From assembly GCA_030407315.1 (NCBI GenBank), contig JALQPE010001965.1:1-47827 (forward strand): 47,827 bases of DNA, read 5' to 3'. The notes beneath the pieces are model-generated. The model searched no databases and had not been told where the DNA came from. It saw only the letters and a program-made list of their open reading frames with translations. A program made the translations under genes and the position numbers. Below, one piece after another: positions 9,831-20,735 of the stretch (position 1 is its first letter; every line of letters starts with the position of its first letter). Origin of the DNA: Asparagopsis taxiformis. Its lineage: Eukaryota; Rhodophyta; Florideophyceae; Bonnemaisoniales; Bonnemaisoniaceae.

Positions 9831-12800
9831 ATGACGAATAAGCGCAGGCGCAACAGCAATCCGATCGTTGACGACGCAACCGTGCCAATTCTGCGCGAAC
9901 CCGCTAGCCCTTGGGAGGATTCTAGTGACATGGGTACACGTCGAAACGTAGGTCGCGCCGCCCGCGAAACTACTCTCGCTGGCAAAGACTTCCTCCGCCT
10001 CTTGCTGGATTTGTTCGCCCACTCAAGTTTCGCAGACTTGACGGACAAGCCGGGAGGTTTCACATACGCGGACCTTGGCGCTTGGGTTGCGCAGGGCACG
10101 GAAGAACAATTTCTGGCGCTGCAAGGTCGACTCAGCATGGCCTTCAGCGGTCGTTCGAAGAATGCTGGAGTCGAGGCGGATGTTGCCGAAATCGTCATGG
10201 CAGAGATGAACGTTGAGCGAGCCAAGCAGATTGTTCGTCTGGCATTACCGATTGCCGAGTTTTCAAGACAGGATGAGCGTATCGGGCAATGGGTTGAGCA
10301 CTGCATCCTTTCTGGGATCGTGCCGCAGACCTTCCTTATTGGATGTAACATGCTTCCTTCGCCACTACAGGCGCCGCAGCGCGGGGAACCAAGCGCCTTC
10401 GTTCTTGCTCCACCGGAAACGTTCGAGGTATTGATGTATTTCCAAGCGTTGTCTATCATCCGAAATCACAACAAGAACCTGCCGCGTCGCCGAATAGGCG
10501 ACGCGGCCGAAGAGGGGAACGAAGCCGCACGCGTCCCAGCCCATCGGAAAAGCACTAATCGAGCTTGTTACGTGGTTCAAGTTTTATACCATGCTTGGAC
10601 CGATGTGGCCTTCGCCGCAAAGTTTTCCAGCTTCGAAGAGTTGATGGCGCCGTACATCATTTTCGACAGCAGTGAGCATTGGTTTGACGTGCTCGATGAA
10701 GGTCTATTCGCACCGATGGAGCAGAAGCTAGATCTCTACCACGACAAAGCTCCCCTATCTCATCCTGATGGATATGGTGGAAAAGTAGAGACAAGAACCA
10801 GTGCGCAGCACAGTGCATTTAGGGACCTTGTGAGGAAGTTCTTCGACCGGTTGCAGTTTCTTATCGTCAACCCGGACCTGTACACCTGGCCGGAGTCCGA
10901 CCGCTGGGGGGCGCTGGAAATATACTTGTCAAGCGGAAATCCGGACAAGCTGCCAGCGTACTTTGACACCCTCGACGAAGACGTTATGGCTGTCCTCCGC
11001 CCGGCACCACAAGCCGCGGACGCAGAAAAGGTCCCCAAGCCGGTTGATGACACTCCCACTCGTCGCAACACAGGAGGGAGAGGTTTGGTTCCGTCGACAA
11101 GACACACAACCAGGCTTCAACTTGGACCTGGGAGGACCAGTCTTACTGCCCAAGGGCCGTCTCCCCCGTCACCGTCACCCCATGCGACAGAAGAGCAGGA
11201 AAGTGAAGGGCAGGCTCTCGCAAAGGACTTTCTTTCGAAAATGAGTCAGTATTGCCGGGTGTACGACGTCCCTTTCGAAGATTTGGTCAGTGCCGACGAG
11301 AGCCGAGAACACGTGCCCATCACGGGCAACGTTCAGCTCATTCTGACTGATCCGCCCTACAATGTTCGTCGTAAGAGGAACGATTCCAACTCTTCGTACG
11401 ACAGGCTAACTGCAGAAGATATGCAGGCTAGCATCGAAGTGTTTGACGAGCTGTTGCGCCCCGGTGGCCACGGCATCGTGTTCTGCTCCGTTTTGCAGTT
11501 CTACGAATGGTTCCATTACTTGGAAACGTACAAAGGACCGCAGTCAGAAGGCCCAACCGATGCTGCTGCCAGTGATGACGGGTCGGATGAAGAAGAGGTT
11601 ACGTCCATGAATTCGGACTCCGAAGCATCGCAGCACAGTGGCGAAGAAAGTGCGGATGAGGAGGAGGAGGACGAGGAGGAGGAGGACGTCGTTCGGAATT
11701 CAGTTTTCTTCGTTGACGAGGTACCTCTGTTGTTTGTCCGACTACCTGGGCACCTCTATCAAATGCCGGGGCGGAAGAGGTACCAACGCATGAACATGGC
11801 AGAGGTCGCTATCCACTTCTGGAAGCGAGGTGTTCCGTTCAAGACTGGAAGCGAGATGGTGGCCTATAGGAACCACGGATACATGGACGGCACGTACCCG
11901 GCGTGGTGCAACGTCACCATCAATATGCCCGCCATCGATTCGAATGAGATGGTGTGGCGAACAAGGAGCACAACCGGTGCTACGGTCAGAGTTCGTGCAG
12001 AGCAGAAGAGCGTCGCTCTCATGATGGAGTTGATCAGCCAGCATTCACAGCCTGGTGATATTGTTGTCGATCCATTCTCTGGCACTTTCGCAACGGGAAA
12101 AGCAGCTATGAGCTTGCCTGAGCACCGTGTTTTCGTCGGCAGTGACATGGACAAATTGTGTGTGGCACGATCGCTTCCAAAGCTGTGTGCAGTCATGTCA
12201 CGTGTAATTCTTTCAAACAACACTGACATGAGGGTCACGACAGAAGCGAAACAGAGTGCTGAGAAGTTCTTGGCGTCCCCCTCTGTCACGATGCGTACGC
12301 AGAGGGAACGCAGGATCATCGAACCCCCACCTGGCCTTCCCCTGTACCAGAGGTTCCCGAAATATATTCGGCAGTACCTCTGGCAGCTGTGCCCAGAGTC
12401 GATTGCGTCGCACGAGCACATGGAAAAACCGGTACATTATTGGCCACCTTCCCTGCGCCGCTGGTTGCAAACTGAAAACCCTCGCGTGATGCGGGCACAC
12501 GATTGTGTTGCGAAAAAATTGAGCGTTCGACCATCGCTGATTAAGCATCCAAATGCAGGAAGAGGGCTCTTCGCTGAACAGACATTTAATGTTGGCGACG
12601 AAGTATGTGCATACTACGGAACTGTTGTGTACTCTGATATGAGCAAGGAGTCGATGAGGTTCGCGTACGGAGAGGGTCACATGGCGATAACGAAGGAAAC
12701 ATTCTTGATGTATGCCATCAAGCTGTATGCAACAGCGGAGGACGACGAAAACATCGAGCATCCAATTTGGATTGTTCCGGCTCCGTTCTGTTCGGCGCAG

Positions 12801-13031
12801 TTCATCAACGACCCGCGGTATTTGCGAGGTGAGGACACTCCGGCGGAAGACACCAGGCGGATGGCCAACGTCGAGTTTGTCGAGAACTACAGCAGCGGTT
12901 CGACGGGGAAGAAGCTCAAGGCGAAGGACCTAGAAAATCCGAAGATCATTGTAGTACGTGCAATCCGCGATATCCGTCCGGGGCAGGAGCTCTACGTTCA
13001 TTATGGGACAGCGTTTAGAGCATGGAATTAG
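9831..13031 (+). CDS. DNA methyltransferase (beta class, CcrM-like) fused to SET domain, 1066 aa
   Basis: Single uninterrupted frame. The N-terminal 490 residues are of unknown function, with a conserved helical part (about 245-385) shared with the protein at 24533. The methyltransferase has DPPYN at 507-511 (motif IV) before the AdoMet site DPFSGT at 747-752 (motif I), preceded by an RAEQKSVALM stretch. This order and the (Q)KxxALM lead-in are typical of beta-class N6-adenine/N4-cytosine DNA methyltransferases such as CcrM. A very acidic insert (about 580-620) separates the two motifs. The C-terminal 160 residues form a SET-like domain: GRGLFA at 910-915, FINDP at 991-995 and ELYVHYG at 1053-1059, corresponding to the GxG, NHS-like and GEELxxxY motifs. 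No post-SET cysteines are visible. I infer that it methylates DNA adenine (or cytosine N4) and possibly a histone lysine. It is flanked by inverted repeats. Confidence 0.85.
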   Translation: MTNKRRRNSNPIVDDATVPILREPASPWEDSSDMGTRRNVGRAARETTLAGKDFLRLLLDLFAHSSFADLTDKPGGFTYADLGAWVAQGTEEQFLALQGRLSMAFSGRSKNAGVEADVAEIVMAEMNVERAKQIVRLALPIAEFSRQDERIGQWVEHCILSGIVPQTFLIGCNMLPSPLQAPQRGEPSAFVLAPPETFEVLMYFQALSIIRNHNKNLPRRRIGDAAEEGNEAARVPAHRKSTNRACYVVQVLYHAWTDVAFAAKFSSFEELMAPYIIFDSSEHWFDVLDEGLFAPMEQKLDLYHDKAPLSHPDGYGGKVETRTSAQHSAFRDLVRKFFDRLQFLIVNPDLYTWPESDRWGALEIYLSSGNPDKLPAYFDTLDEDVMAVLRPAPQAADAEKVPKPVDDTPTRRNTGGRGLVPSTRHTTRLQLGPGRTSLTAQGPSPPSPSPHATEEQESEGQALAKDFLSKMSQYCRVYDVPFEDLVSADESREHVPITGNVQLILTDPPYNVRRKRNDSNSSYDRLTAEDMQASIEVFDELLRPGGHGIVFCSVLQFYEWFHYLETYKGPQSEGPTDAAASDDGSDEEEVTSMNSDSEASQHSGEESADEEEEDEEEEDVVRNSVFFVDEVPLLFVRLPGHLYQMPGRKRYQRMNMAEVAIHFWKRGVPFKTGSEMVAYRNHGYMDGTYPAWCNVTINMPAIDSNEMVWRTRSTTGATVRVRAEQKSVALMMELISQHSQPGDIVVDPFSGTFATGKAAMSLPEHRVFVGSDMDKLCVARSLPKLCAVMSRVILSNNTDMRVTTEAKQSAEKFLASPSVTMRTQRERRIIEPPPGLPLYQRFPKYIRQYLWQLCPESIASHEHMEKPVHYWPPSLRRWLQTENPRVMRAHDCVAKKLSVRPSLIKHPNAGRGLFAEQTFNVGDEVCAYYGTVVYSDMSKESMRFAYGEGHMAITKETFLMYAIKLYATAEDDENIEHPIWIVPAPFCSAQFINDPRYLRGEDTPAEDTRRMANVEFVENYSSGSTGKKLKAKDLENPKIIVVRAIRDIRPGQELYVHYGTAFRAWN

Positions 13032-13062
13032 GGTCACGAAAGATGTTTTCATTTCGACTACA

Positions 13063-13068
13063 AATAAA
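13063..13068 (+). terminator. Poly(A) signal AATAAA downstream of the methyltransferase-SET gene
   Basis: Canonical AATAAA 32 bases after the stop codon, consistent with a eukaryotic polyadenylated transcript. Not verified by transcript data. Confidence 0.5.
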
Positions 13069-13274
13069 GCTACGTTCCAGAGTTGAAGTATATCATATAA
13101 TGCAGCATGTCCAGCCACCATTAGTCCAGGGTGAAACCTATTGAGCAGTACTCGCCTGTCAAAAACCAATCGTTCACACTCTAGGTGCACTTCGTCCGAG
13201 CAGTGAACCTGACTGCTTGGATGCTGTTATGCGTGCAGATGCAAAATACACGACCAAGTTGAAATGGACGCCCG

Positions 13275-13459
13275 GTGGATGTCCAGCTCAGTTGCATTGC
13301 TGTCCAGCCCAGAAATTCTACAATTCAGGGCAGAAAAAAATATTGCAAAAAACATCGATTTCAGCGGGTCGATTGTGCCGTACGGCACACCCCCATCTCA
13401 AAAACATGTTCACATGTGCATGTTTTTGAGAATAGCCCAAATTTTAATTCAAATCAGGA
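13275..13459 (-). repeat. Right inverted terminal repeat of the methyltransferase-SET unit
   Basis: Reads GGATGTCCAGCTCAG at its left and ends ATTTTAATTCAAATCAGG at 13459, the reverse complement of the repeat starting at 9300. Small differences are present (GATTTCAGCGGG against the GATTTGGGCGG form). With its partner it delimits a unit of about 4.16 kb holding only the methyltransferase-SET gene. Confidence 0.65.
13375..13430 (-). repeat. Hairpin plus 14-bp palindrome, copy 7 (inverted)
   Basis: Palindrome 13375-13388, hairpin 13397-13430. It also lies about 260 bp upstream of the coiled-coil gene start at 13692. Confidence 0.85.
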
Positions 13460-13691
13460 CGTCTTCCGGACATAGGGGTGCTCGCGGCCTAGCTCGACAG
13501 CTGTAATTGTACCTCATTAAATACTGTTGATGACTGCCTACCGTATACAATCTGGGCTGTTGGCGTATTCTCCGGTACTTGACCTGACCTGAACGTTCAT
13601 CGCAGACCGTTGTGGTTACCGACACTATACAGCAATCTTTTTTGTATCTCGTGCAACTCAATCGTTCCATCGCTTCCGGGAAAGCTTCATT

Positions 13692-15976
13692 ATGCCGCCG
13701 CGTATTGCGAAGAAAGCTCCAAAGCCTCCGGGCCTCCAGAAAACCCGGTCAGCAGCTGCTGTATCGAGTGCCCGACAATCCCGTGCGAAGAAGCGGTCTG
13801 GGCCTACCGGCAGCATTGAACCGCGGTCCGGTAGTCGCAAGACGGACCGGCGCAGAACTGGGGATCCGCAGCGAGAAAGTGAGGAAGGAGGAACGGCGCG
13901 GAGAGAGATGGGGCTTGACCGAGGCAAGCGTGCTCGCAGGGACAGTGAACATCATGATGATGACATGATAGTGGCTCAAAACATGTTGGAATTGCGGCAG
14001 AGTGCTATGGCAAAGGTAGTTCCTCCCGGGTTGGCAGATGCGGAGGTGCTGCAGACGGAGTCCCAGCCGGGGGTTCGCGAGACACTGGAGGCTGTGACCC
14101 CCACTGCGCCAACTATGCCGAGTACATCAGCCCCAGCAGGTAATGCAGTCAGGGACCCGAGGATAGCGGCAAGGGATGTTGTTTCTGAGCAACGTTCACA
14201 GGATGCCAACTATCATCGGCGGTCAGGTGGTACTGAGGGGAGAGAGCAGCCGGAGTGCGGGCCTCGTCACAACAGACTGTCATTGGTGCCAAATATGCGC
14301 GTAACGCCCCCGCGACGTCAGGCTATTGCCGATGGAGGACATCATAATCCCGATAGCGTGCGAGATGGGGGGACGGTGAGGGCAGAGAGGTTGCATCCGC
14401 CGGAATCCATCGATTTAATGGCGAGTCGCATCAATGCGCAGAAGAAGAAGATCGCGGAGCTGGAAAAAAAGTGTTTAGCCAGGACATAGCAAACAAGGCG
14501 CTCACCACGGAGATAGTTGCGTTGGAGGCTAAGGTGAAGACTCTGCAGGCGGAAAATGCCAGCCTTACTGCAATTGCGAGAACAGGTAGAATCAGTGATC
14601 ACGGTGGCGGTAAGTCGAAAATACAGAAAGCCATTCCTGTGAAATACCTTGGAGTTCTTAGGGCGGTTGAGGAAAACCTGACAAAGTGGTGCAAGAACGA
14701 GACTATGGAGCTGGACCCTATAGCGGAACAAACGCAGAGACGTTGGACTGGACGTACCATCGAGGTAGAGCCGGTAGAAGGGACACTTTGGAGCGAAAAC
14801 GGTGTAGGATATATTGCTACCCCTCCGGGCTATATCATCAAGAATCTGCAGTGGTATACACCTTCGTACAGGGACGAGAGTGATCTGCTGAATGACTTGG
14901 TGCGACACGTACTGCGTCAAAGTCCGTGGTGTGATGTGTTTTCCGATGAGGAGCAGCGTGTGTGCTGTCAAGAGGCTGTGGCGGGGAGCAAGGAATTGAA
15001 AGTGAAGGTGACGCAGAAACTGTCCGACGTGATGAGTGCACGGAAGCGTAATGCGAGGGACAGATTGTTCGGTTCGCTGGGGTACACGAAATTAATGTCT
15101 AGATGCACGATGCTGACGACGCGAGCTGAGATGGACGAGCGAGAGGATCAAAAGCGCGAAGCGTCTGAGAAGCTTTTGAAACGGGAAAGCAACGGTGATT
15201 TGGATATGGGGAGGTGGCGAACGGCACCGTTCTCAGAGCTGCGATACAGCAAAGGCATGGTTCCTGACAGCTTCGAAATGGAAGTGAATGGTGATGCATG
15301 GTTTAACAACCGAGTAGCTGTGAATGTGCTGGACATCTTCAGGGGTTATTCGATACGACCAGAACAAGTAATGGACATAGAGACGAGCATACTAACGCTG
15401 GCGCGCCTGGATGCTTGGCTAGTGACTACTGTGGAGTGTTTGGATGAACCGAAGGGGAAAGGAGGTGCACGGCAGAAGGAGTTTACAAGGCGGTACAGTC
15501 AATATGTGGGGGTAGCTTTTCAGCAATTAGTTGGTATGGTGGTGTACTGCATGTCTTGTCTCCAAGGCTCGCAAGCAAGGGAAGAAACGGACGTTGTCGA
15601 GAGCGAACAGCGGACTAGTGCACAGTCACGGCATGTGTTTGCAAGCCGTACTGTGACGAGAGAGGCTGTTGAAGTGTGGCAAAGCGGAGAGGGGTCTGGA
15701 ATTGTTCATGTCGTTGATGATGTAAACCGCTGCTCATCACTTGTTCTAGTGTCCGAGGATTGGATTCAATCGCATATTACGTCAAACCTCGGTGCTGTAA
15801 TGGATTGTGTGATTGCGCAAGGACTAATTGGCGCAGAACTTTTCGTCGTTGACCCATATGCTGGACACCTGAGTGCAAACCTGAATGTCGAAATCAATGC
15901 CCCACAGTATGGGGGCATGGAGCGGCGCCATGCAGCCACTGCTGATAACGGTTTTGGCGTAATGGAGGATGGTTGA
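13692..15976 (+). CDS. Basic coiled-coil protein in two overlapping frames (-1 junction at an A-run)
   Basis: The first frame (13692-14489, 265 aa) starts at an ATG with a Lys/Arg/Pro/Ser-rich, probably disordered and nuclear, N-terminus. It ends in a coiled coil (INAQKKKIAELEKK). The second frame (14471-15976, about 500 residues) continues the coiled coil directly (ALEAKVKTLQAEN), then a region without known motifs. The frames join exactly by a -1 shift at A AAA AAG (14465-14471). Either the run of seven A has lost one base or the site is a programmed -1 frameshift. The whole would be about 760 residues. No domain is recognised; possible roles such as a Gag-like or DNA-binding accessory factor are speculation. 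It converges with the transposase gene, with stops 80 bp apart, and shares an upstream hairpin/leader module with the ParB-dioxygenase gene. Confidence 0.6.
14465..14471 (+). promoter_or_regulatory. Candidate -1 frameshift slippery heptamer A AAA AAG
   Basis: In the zero frame the codons are GAA AAA AAG TGT. A -1 slip gives GTG as the next codon and enters the 501-codon downstream frame, and the zero-frame stop follows 16 bases later. The heptamer matches the classical dnaX-type slippery sequence. No strong downstream stem-loop or pseudoknot was found by eye, so a simple one-base deletion in a homopolymer is equally likely. Confidence 0.35.
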
Positions 15977-16053
15977 AATTAGTGCAGTAAATGTGACGTT
16001 GACTAGAAGGCTTATCATGTAGTACATTATCAATAGAGTGCTGCGATTTAGAT

Positions 16054-19000
16054 TTATTCTTCTTCATTATCATCTGTGAACTGGTAATCAGTGTTGGTGT
16101 AGAAGCGGTTGAGATAGAAACGGTGGTCCGACCAGTGCATTTGTTTCGTAAATGGCTTGACTGGAAAGTTACTTCGTACGATGTGCACGGTGCCAGATAT
16201 AGTAGATGCAGGAATGAGGTCAAACCAAGGACCACCTGCACTGTGGGATGCAGTGTCATTGCTGTCAACGGATCCGTTGTCCGGGTCCCATGTGGACCAC
16301 TTTAAACAAATGCACCCAAGTGATTTTTCCACAGCGGTTTTTGGGGCAAAGCAGGTCATATACTGAACGAAAGCGAGTTCTACAGGTTGAAACAGGTTTG
16401 GAGACTGCAGGCGTACCAGTGCCAGGACGCGCCCTACCCATATGGTTCTGTAGTCATCGGCAGTTCCGGAGATGACGACAAAGGAGTACTGCGATCTCTT
16501 TGCGGGGCCGAATGATGAAGTTGCAAAGACGCGCTGCTGCTTGTGCCTCGACACGTTTGTGGGGCGAAGCATGCCACTGTGCGGGTCAAAGTCGTCGGCA
16601 TCTGGGACGTACCCTCCCATGACGTAGGCGGACTTTACCACGGTGACGGAAATGTCCATGTCATGTATTGGAGGGCCTTCTGCCGTGGCGCGCAGTCTAG
16701 CGAGGGTGAGGAACGCTTGTGCAGCTGTGTCACCGAGTTGCTGGAATAGCGTTATGGTGCCAGACGGGAACGAGGAGTTGTGCAGAGGCAAAAGAGTGGC
16801 AGGATCGGGCTGTCCGTCGATATCTGCAACGAGGAGGGTTGCATCGGGCAGCAGGGAGGCAAAGTCGTGCAGTGCAACGGTGAATCCGTCGCGAACGAGT
16901 ACTGCACCGTCTGTGGGCGATATCATGCGTGCGTTTCCCAATGTGTTCGATGGGGTGTGACCAGTTGGAGTGGCCAAGGAGAATTCCATGTGGCGAATAG
17001 TCTCTTCCATGGCTGTGGAGCGCCTTCGAGAGGTTTTCCTATAACTCTGTTTGAACAGAAGATGCGAGTGTTCGTAGGGGCCTGCATCAATGTGTTCCAG
17101 GGCGCCATATCTCTGCAAGTCACCGGGAAGATGGTCTAGAAGATGGAACTTGAAAGTTTTGAGACCTGTGGTGTGGAATGGGCCGAGGGTGGAGAGCATT
17201 GATTGTTTGAAATAGGAAATGGAGTTCTGGAGGCTTTCTAGTTCGGCGGCAGTCCAGTGCTTGATGCGACCGCGTTTCATGACCCATGCGACGAGGTCAG
17301 AGTATTGCGTGCAGATGGAAGTGAGGGGGGCTGTATCTACTTCGTCACAGCATGTGTCAATGAATGCTGCGATGAAAGGGAACACCATGTCGACATGGTG
17401 ATAGTCTTTGGCTGCGAGCATGCCGCGTATGCCGTCCTCCGTGAAGAGGCCGTTCAAATTGGTGCCCTTCTCACCCTTGGAGAAGTCGACATGAAGACCG
17501 GTGATGTAGTAGTCGCGTTCGATAGCGGACAGAATGCTGTTTGAGCCGGCGAGGATGGATTTTTTCACCTTCTTGAAGGTGCGAGGTGTCCCGGAATGGG
17601 AGGCAGTGGTGGTGGTGAGGTCTGGGGAGCTGAGGCGGTGGACAATGCACTGTTTGATGAGCTTTGAGATGCCGAGGTGGAGATTGTGCAGAGGCTCGAA
17701 GGAGAAAATGTTGTAGGGGTCTAGGGGACTGTTGGTGGGTAAAAGAGCGGTCGATTCGAGGACAGAGTGTTGTTCGAGGAGGGAGAGAGCTTCGAGCGGA
17801 GCAGTTGTATGCTCCTGAGCGCTCTCTTGGCGTGCAGAGCGTGTATCATCGAGGGAGCGGGGCTGGTGTGGCGCGCTGGATTCAAGTTGAGTGGCGGGGA
17901 TGTAGCAGCGGTGGCAGGGATGTGTGGTGGTAGTGCTGTTGCGAGTGCATGACAGCTCTTTGGCCTCTGGAAAGTCGCAGCAATAATTGGCTAGGATGGG
18001 AAAGCATTGGCGGGCAGTTGCAGTGGAGTCTGTGCAGGGGAACCCGGAAGAGAACGCGGTGGATAGGGACGAAAACACTTTTTCGAGTGCTTTATGAAGA
18101 ATATCAATTTTGCGAGCGCGACTAGCAGAACTAGAGGTTGTCGGCATTTCATCACCGAACAAGGCGTTGGACGAAGGGTTAACAATGTACGGAAGATACC
18201 CGACGATGGTGAGGCCGGTACGGATGCAGTGGCGACGGAGGGGGGCGGAGAAGTTGAGCAGTGTGACGTGTATGGGGTATGCGACGATTGCGGAGCTCTT
18301 GAGGCTTGTGCTGCTCTTGTCGGAGTACACTTGGAGGAGGCCGGCAAAGGAGGAAGGGTGGGATCATTTTCCTCTGCCCATACGACCTGTGGATCTTCCG
18401 AGAGCTGCACGCGCTGTCTAGTAACCTGGTGCAGCGTTTTCGCGAATTCTGTGTGTAGGGGATGAGAAAATATTGCGGTGCCGTCTGGGGCGGTCTGTGG
18501 GGAGGGGTGGAAGAGAGTATTTTGGTCGTTAGCCAGTGCTAACTGCCTGCGGAGCATGTCGACTGGGTCGCGGAGGTACAGCTGTGCCGAGTACTTACCA
18601 GTTTTGTCTGGAATGATGTGGCTCTTGTAACCTTCGGTGCGGAAATGTGTTTCGACCATGGAAGCGGTAACGTGGCGACATTCTTCTACGGTGCGAACGG
18701 CGCTGTTGAACTTTTCTAGGGAGAATGCGGGGTCTTGTAGGATGGTGATGACTTCGCTCACGCGGCCAGCGCCGGCCTTGTACTCGAGGGTTGTGAGACT
18801 GGCGGCGAGGGATTGCACGAGGAGGTCTGCGCGGGAGGGGGTTGAGGTTGGTGGCAGTGGAGCGTCACAGGGTGAGTCGCTGGAGGAAGCACGACCAGAT
18901 TCTGGGTCTGGGGAGCTGGGTTGCGGGGAATCATGGTCGCCGTTTCGAGCAGGCTCATGGGTGACGGCAGGGACACGAGCGTTGTTGAAATGTTGGGGAG

Positions 19001-19094
19001 AGGGGTTGAAACGGTAGCGACACGTTCGCTCATGCAGCGCGAGCGCATAAGCATCTACGCAGTAGTAGAAGCACCCTTCATACTTGCATTCCAT
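16054..19094 (-). CDS. Plavaka/KDZ-like DNA transposase with N-terminal C2HC finger (one frame break)
   Basis: Frame one (19094-17991) starts at an ATG with a C2HC finger (C3, C8, H21, C25), then a Ser/Pro-rich linker and a conserved segment containing YLRDPVDMLRRQL. At about 18333 frame two begins with VYSDKSSTSL and runs to 16054. The junction needs one extra base (AAG GTG TAC read as AAGTGTAC), giving about 1013 residues. Typical family landmarks follow: YSDK, AYPIHVTLLN, IVGYLP, FEPLHNLHLG (about 17680-17706) and PYEHSHLLFKQSYRKTSRR (about 17055-17085). I associate these with Plavaka-like members of the wider KDZ-type DDE transposases. The DxxH-like position reads E instead of D (FEPLH), which may weaken catalysis or be normal for this lineage. 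The ATG lies about 80 bp from the large repeat at 19.17 kb. Confidence 0.7.
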
Positions 19095-19780
19095 GTCGAG
19101 TTTTGACGCAAAAGGGAGGATTGCGAGCTGAACAGGGGAGACTGTGCCGTCCAGATGCGACCAATTTTATTTTTGTGGTGCTTTCGAGACTTGGAATGTA
19201 ACGTGTTCGTTCGTAGTTTTGTGGGTAGTAGTTTTGTGCTCACTCCAGCTGACATCCCAACGGTGGAATTTAACCGAGAGTTCAATCATTTCCAACTGTT
19301 ACATCACATTGCGTGCTGGCAACGTGTGCATGGAAGGACGAACGACTGCCCTGGGAGATGAATTTTCAATTAATTCATTTGTAATAATAAACTTTTTTAT
19401 TTCCGAACTTCGTGGAATCTGAATGTGCTTTACAGCGGATATGCCACGGATCATGTAAGGAAAGCAAATGGATTCTCATATATATGATTATATGTTTATA
19501 TTCGTTGTTCTCGATCCGGATCTCATTGTTCGGGGAATCAGAGACCATGGCTTGGGCCATACTCAATCTCACTGCCGGCGATGATTTCGAGTATGCACAG
19601 CAAGACTTAAGCGGACGCTGAAAGCTGTCCGGTCGACGCCGCAGGCTCCACTCCGCCCTCATCACCGACTGAGATTCTTTGACCGACTTTGCTTTGTACG
19701 TGCGCGAATCTTGATCAAGATTCGCGCACGTACCTTCGTTCCATCCTCTACCCTCGAGGGTATGCGTTGAGGGAAGCGTG

Positions 19781-20735
19781 GGTTTTGAGTCTGACTATTT
19801 CCGTTGATGCGATATTTTTCATGGGAAGCCTGTTGACTGATGGTGTGTATTGAGCGGAGGATGGAAGAGAGGTACGTGAAGTTTTGAAAGTATGCTGTGA
19901 GGGAAGGTTGGTTTTGAGTCTGACTGTTGTGGTTGATTCCGATGTTGTGTAGATGATGCAGGAATGTTGATGACGGAAGGTAAGTTTCATTGAGTGCCAA
20001 GATGTGCTTTGCGAAGATATGGACTGCTGACTATGATTATTATTCATTGCAAGGTTTTTGGATCATGGTTTGTATTGTGTGTAGGATGGATGAGAGGTAC
20101 ATTTGCGAGTTCTCAGGGTATGTAGCGAGGGAAACGTTGGTTTTCAATCTGACTGTTGCGATTGAATCCGATGTTGCGTAGGTGATGGAGGAATAGTGAT
20201 GACGGAAGGTAAGTCACATTGGGCGCCCAGACCGGTTGTGCGAAGATGCGGAATGCTGACTACTTTTCTTGGCTACACGATTACGTGATTTATGGTTTTT
20301 ATTGTGTGCAGGATGGAACAGGTAAGGTAAGTGTGCGAGTTTTGAAAGTAAGCAGCGAGGGAAGGTTGGTTTTGAGTCTGACTATTTCCGTTGATGCGAT
20401 ATTTTTCATTGGAAGCCTATTGAGTCATGGTGTGTATTGTGTGGAGCGAAGGTAAGTGTGCGAGTTTTGAAAGTAAGCTGCGAGGGAAGGTTGGTTTTGA
20501 GTCTGACTGTTGTGGTTGATTCCGATGTTGTGTAGATGATGCAGGAATGTTGATGACAGAAGGTAAGTTTCACTGAGCACCAAGACTTGTTTTGCGAAGA
20601 TATGGACTGCTGACTTTGATTATTCATTGCAAGGTTTTTGGATCATGGTTTGTATTTTGTGTAGGATGGATGAGAGGAGAGGTAAGTAAGGGAGTTTCTA
20701 GGATATCTGTCGTGGTAAGCGTTGCTTTTGAATCT
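19781..20735 (+). repeat. Minisatellite with repeated splice-like AG ... GGTAAGT signals
   Basis: Six copies of a GGTTTTGAGTCTGACT-type core begin near 19781, 19911, 20138, 20368, 20493 and 20725, alternating between about 125 and 230 bp spacing. Between them lie six GTAAGT motifs preceded by GG or AGG (19980, 20209, 20327, 20452, 20563, 20682). Most follow a GCAG or GTAG by about 12-25 bases. All point toward the dioxygenase gene. Confidence 0.65.

Noticed and set aside
13692..15976. Gag-Pol type retroelement suggested by the -1 junction
   Set aside because: No reverse transcriptase, integrase, protease or zinc-knuckle motif is present after the junction, and no long terminal repeats flank it.
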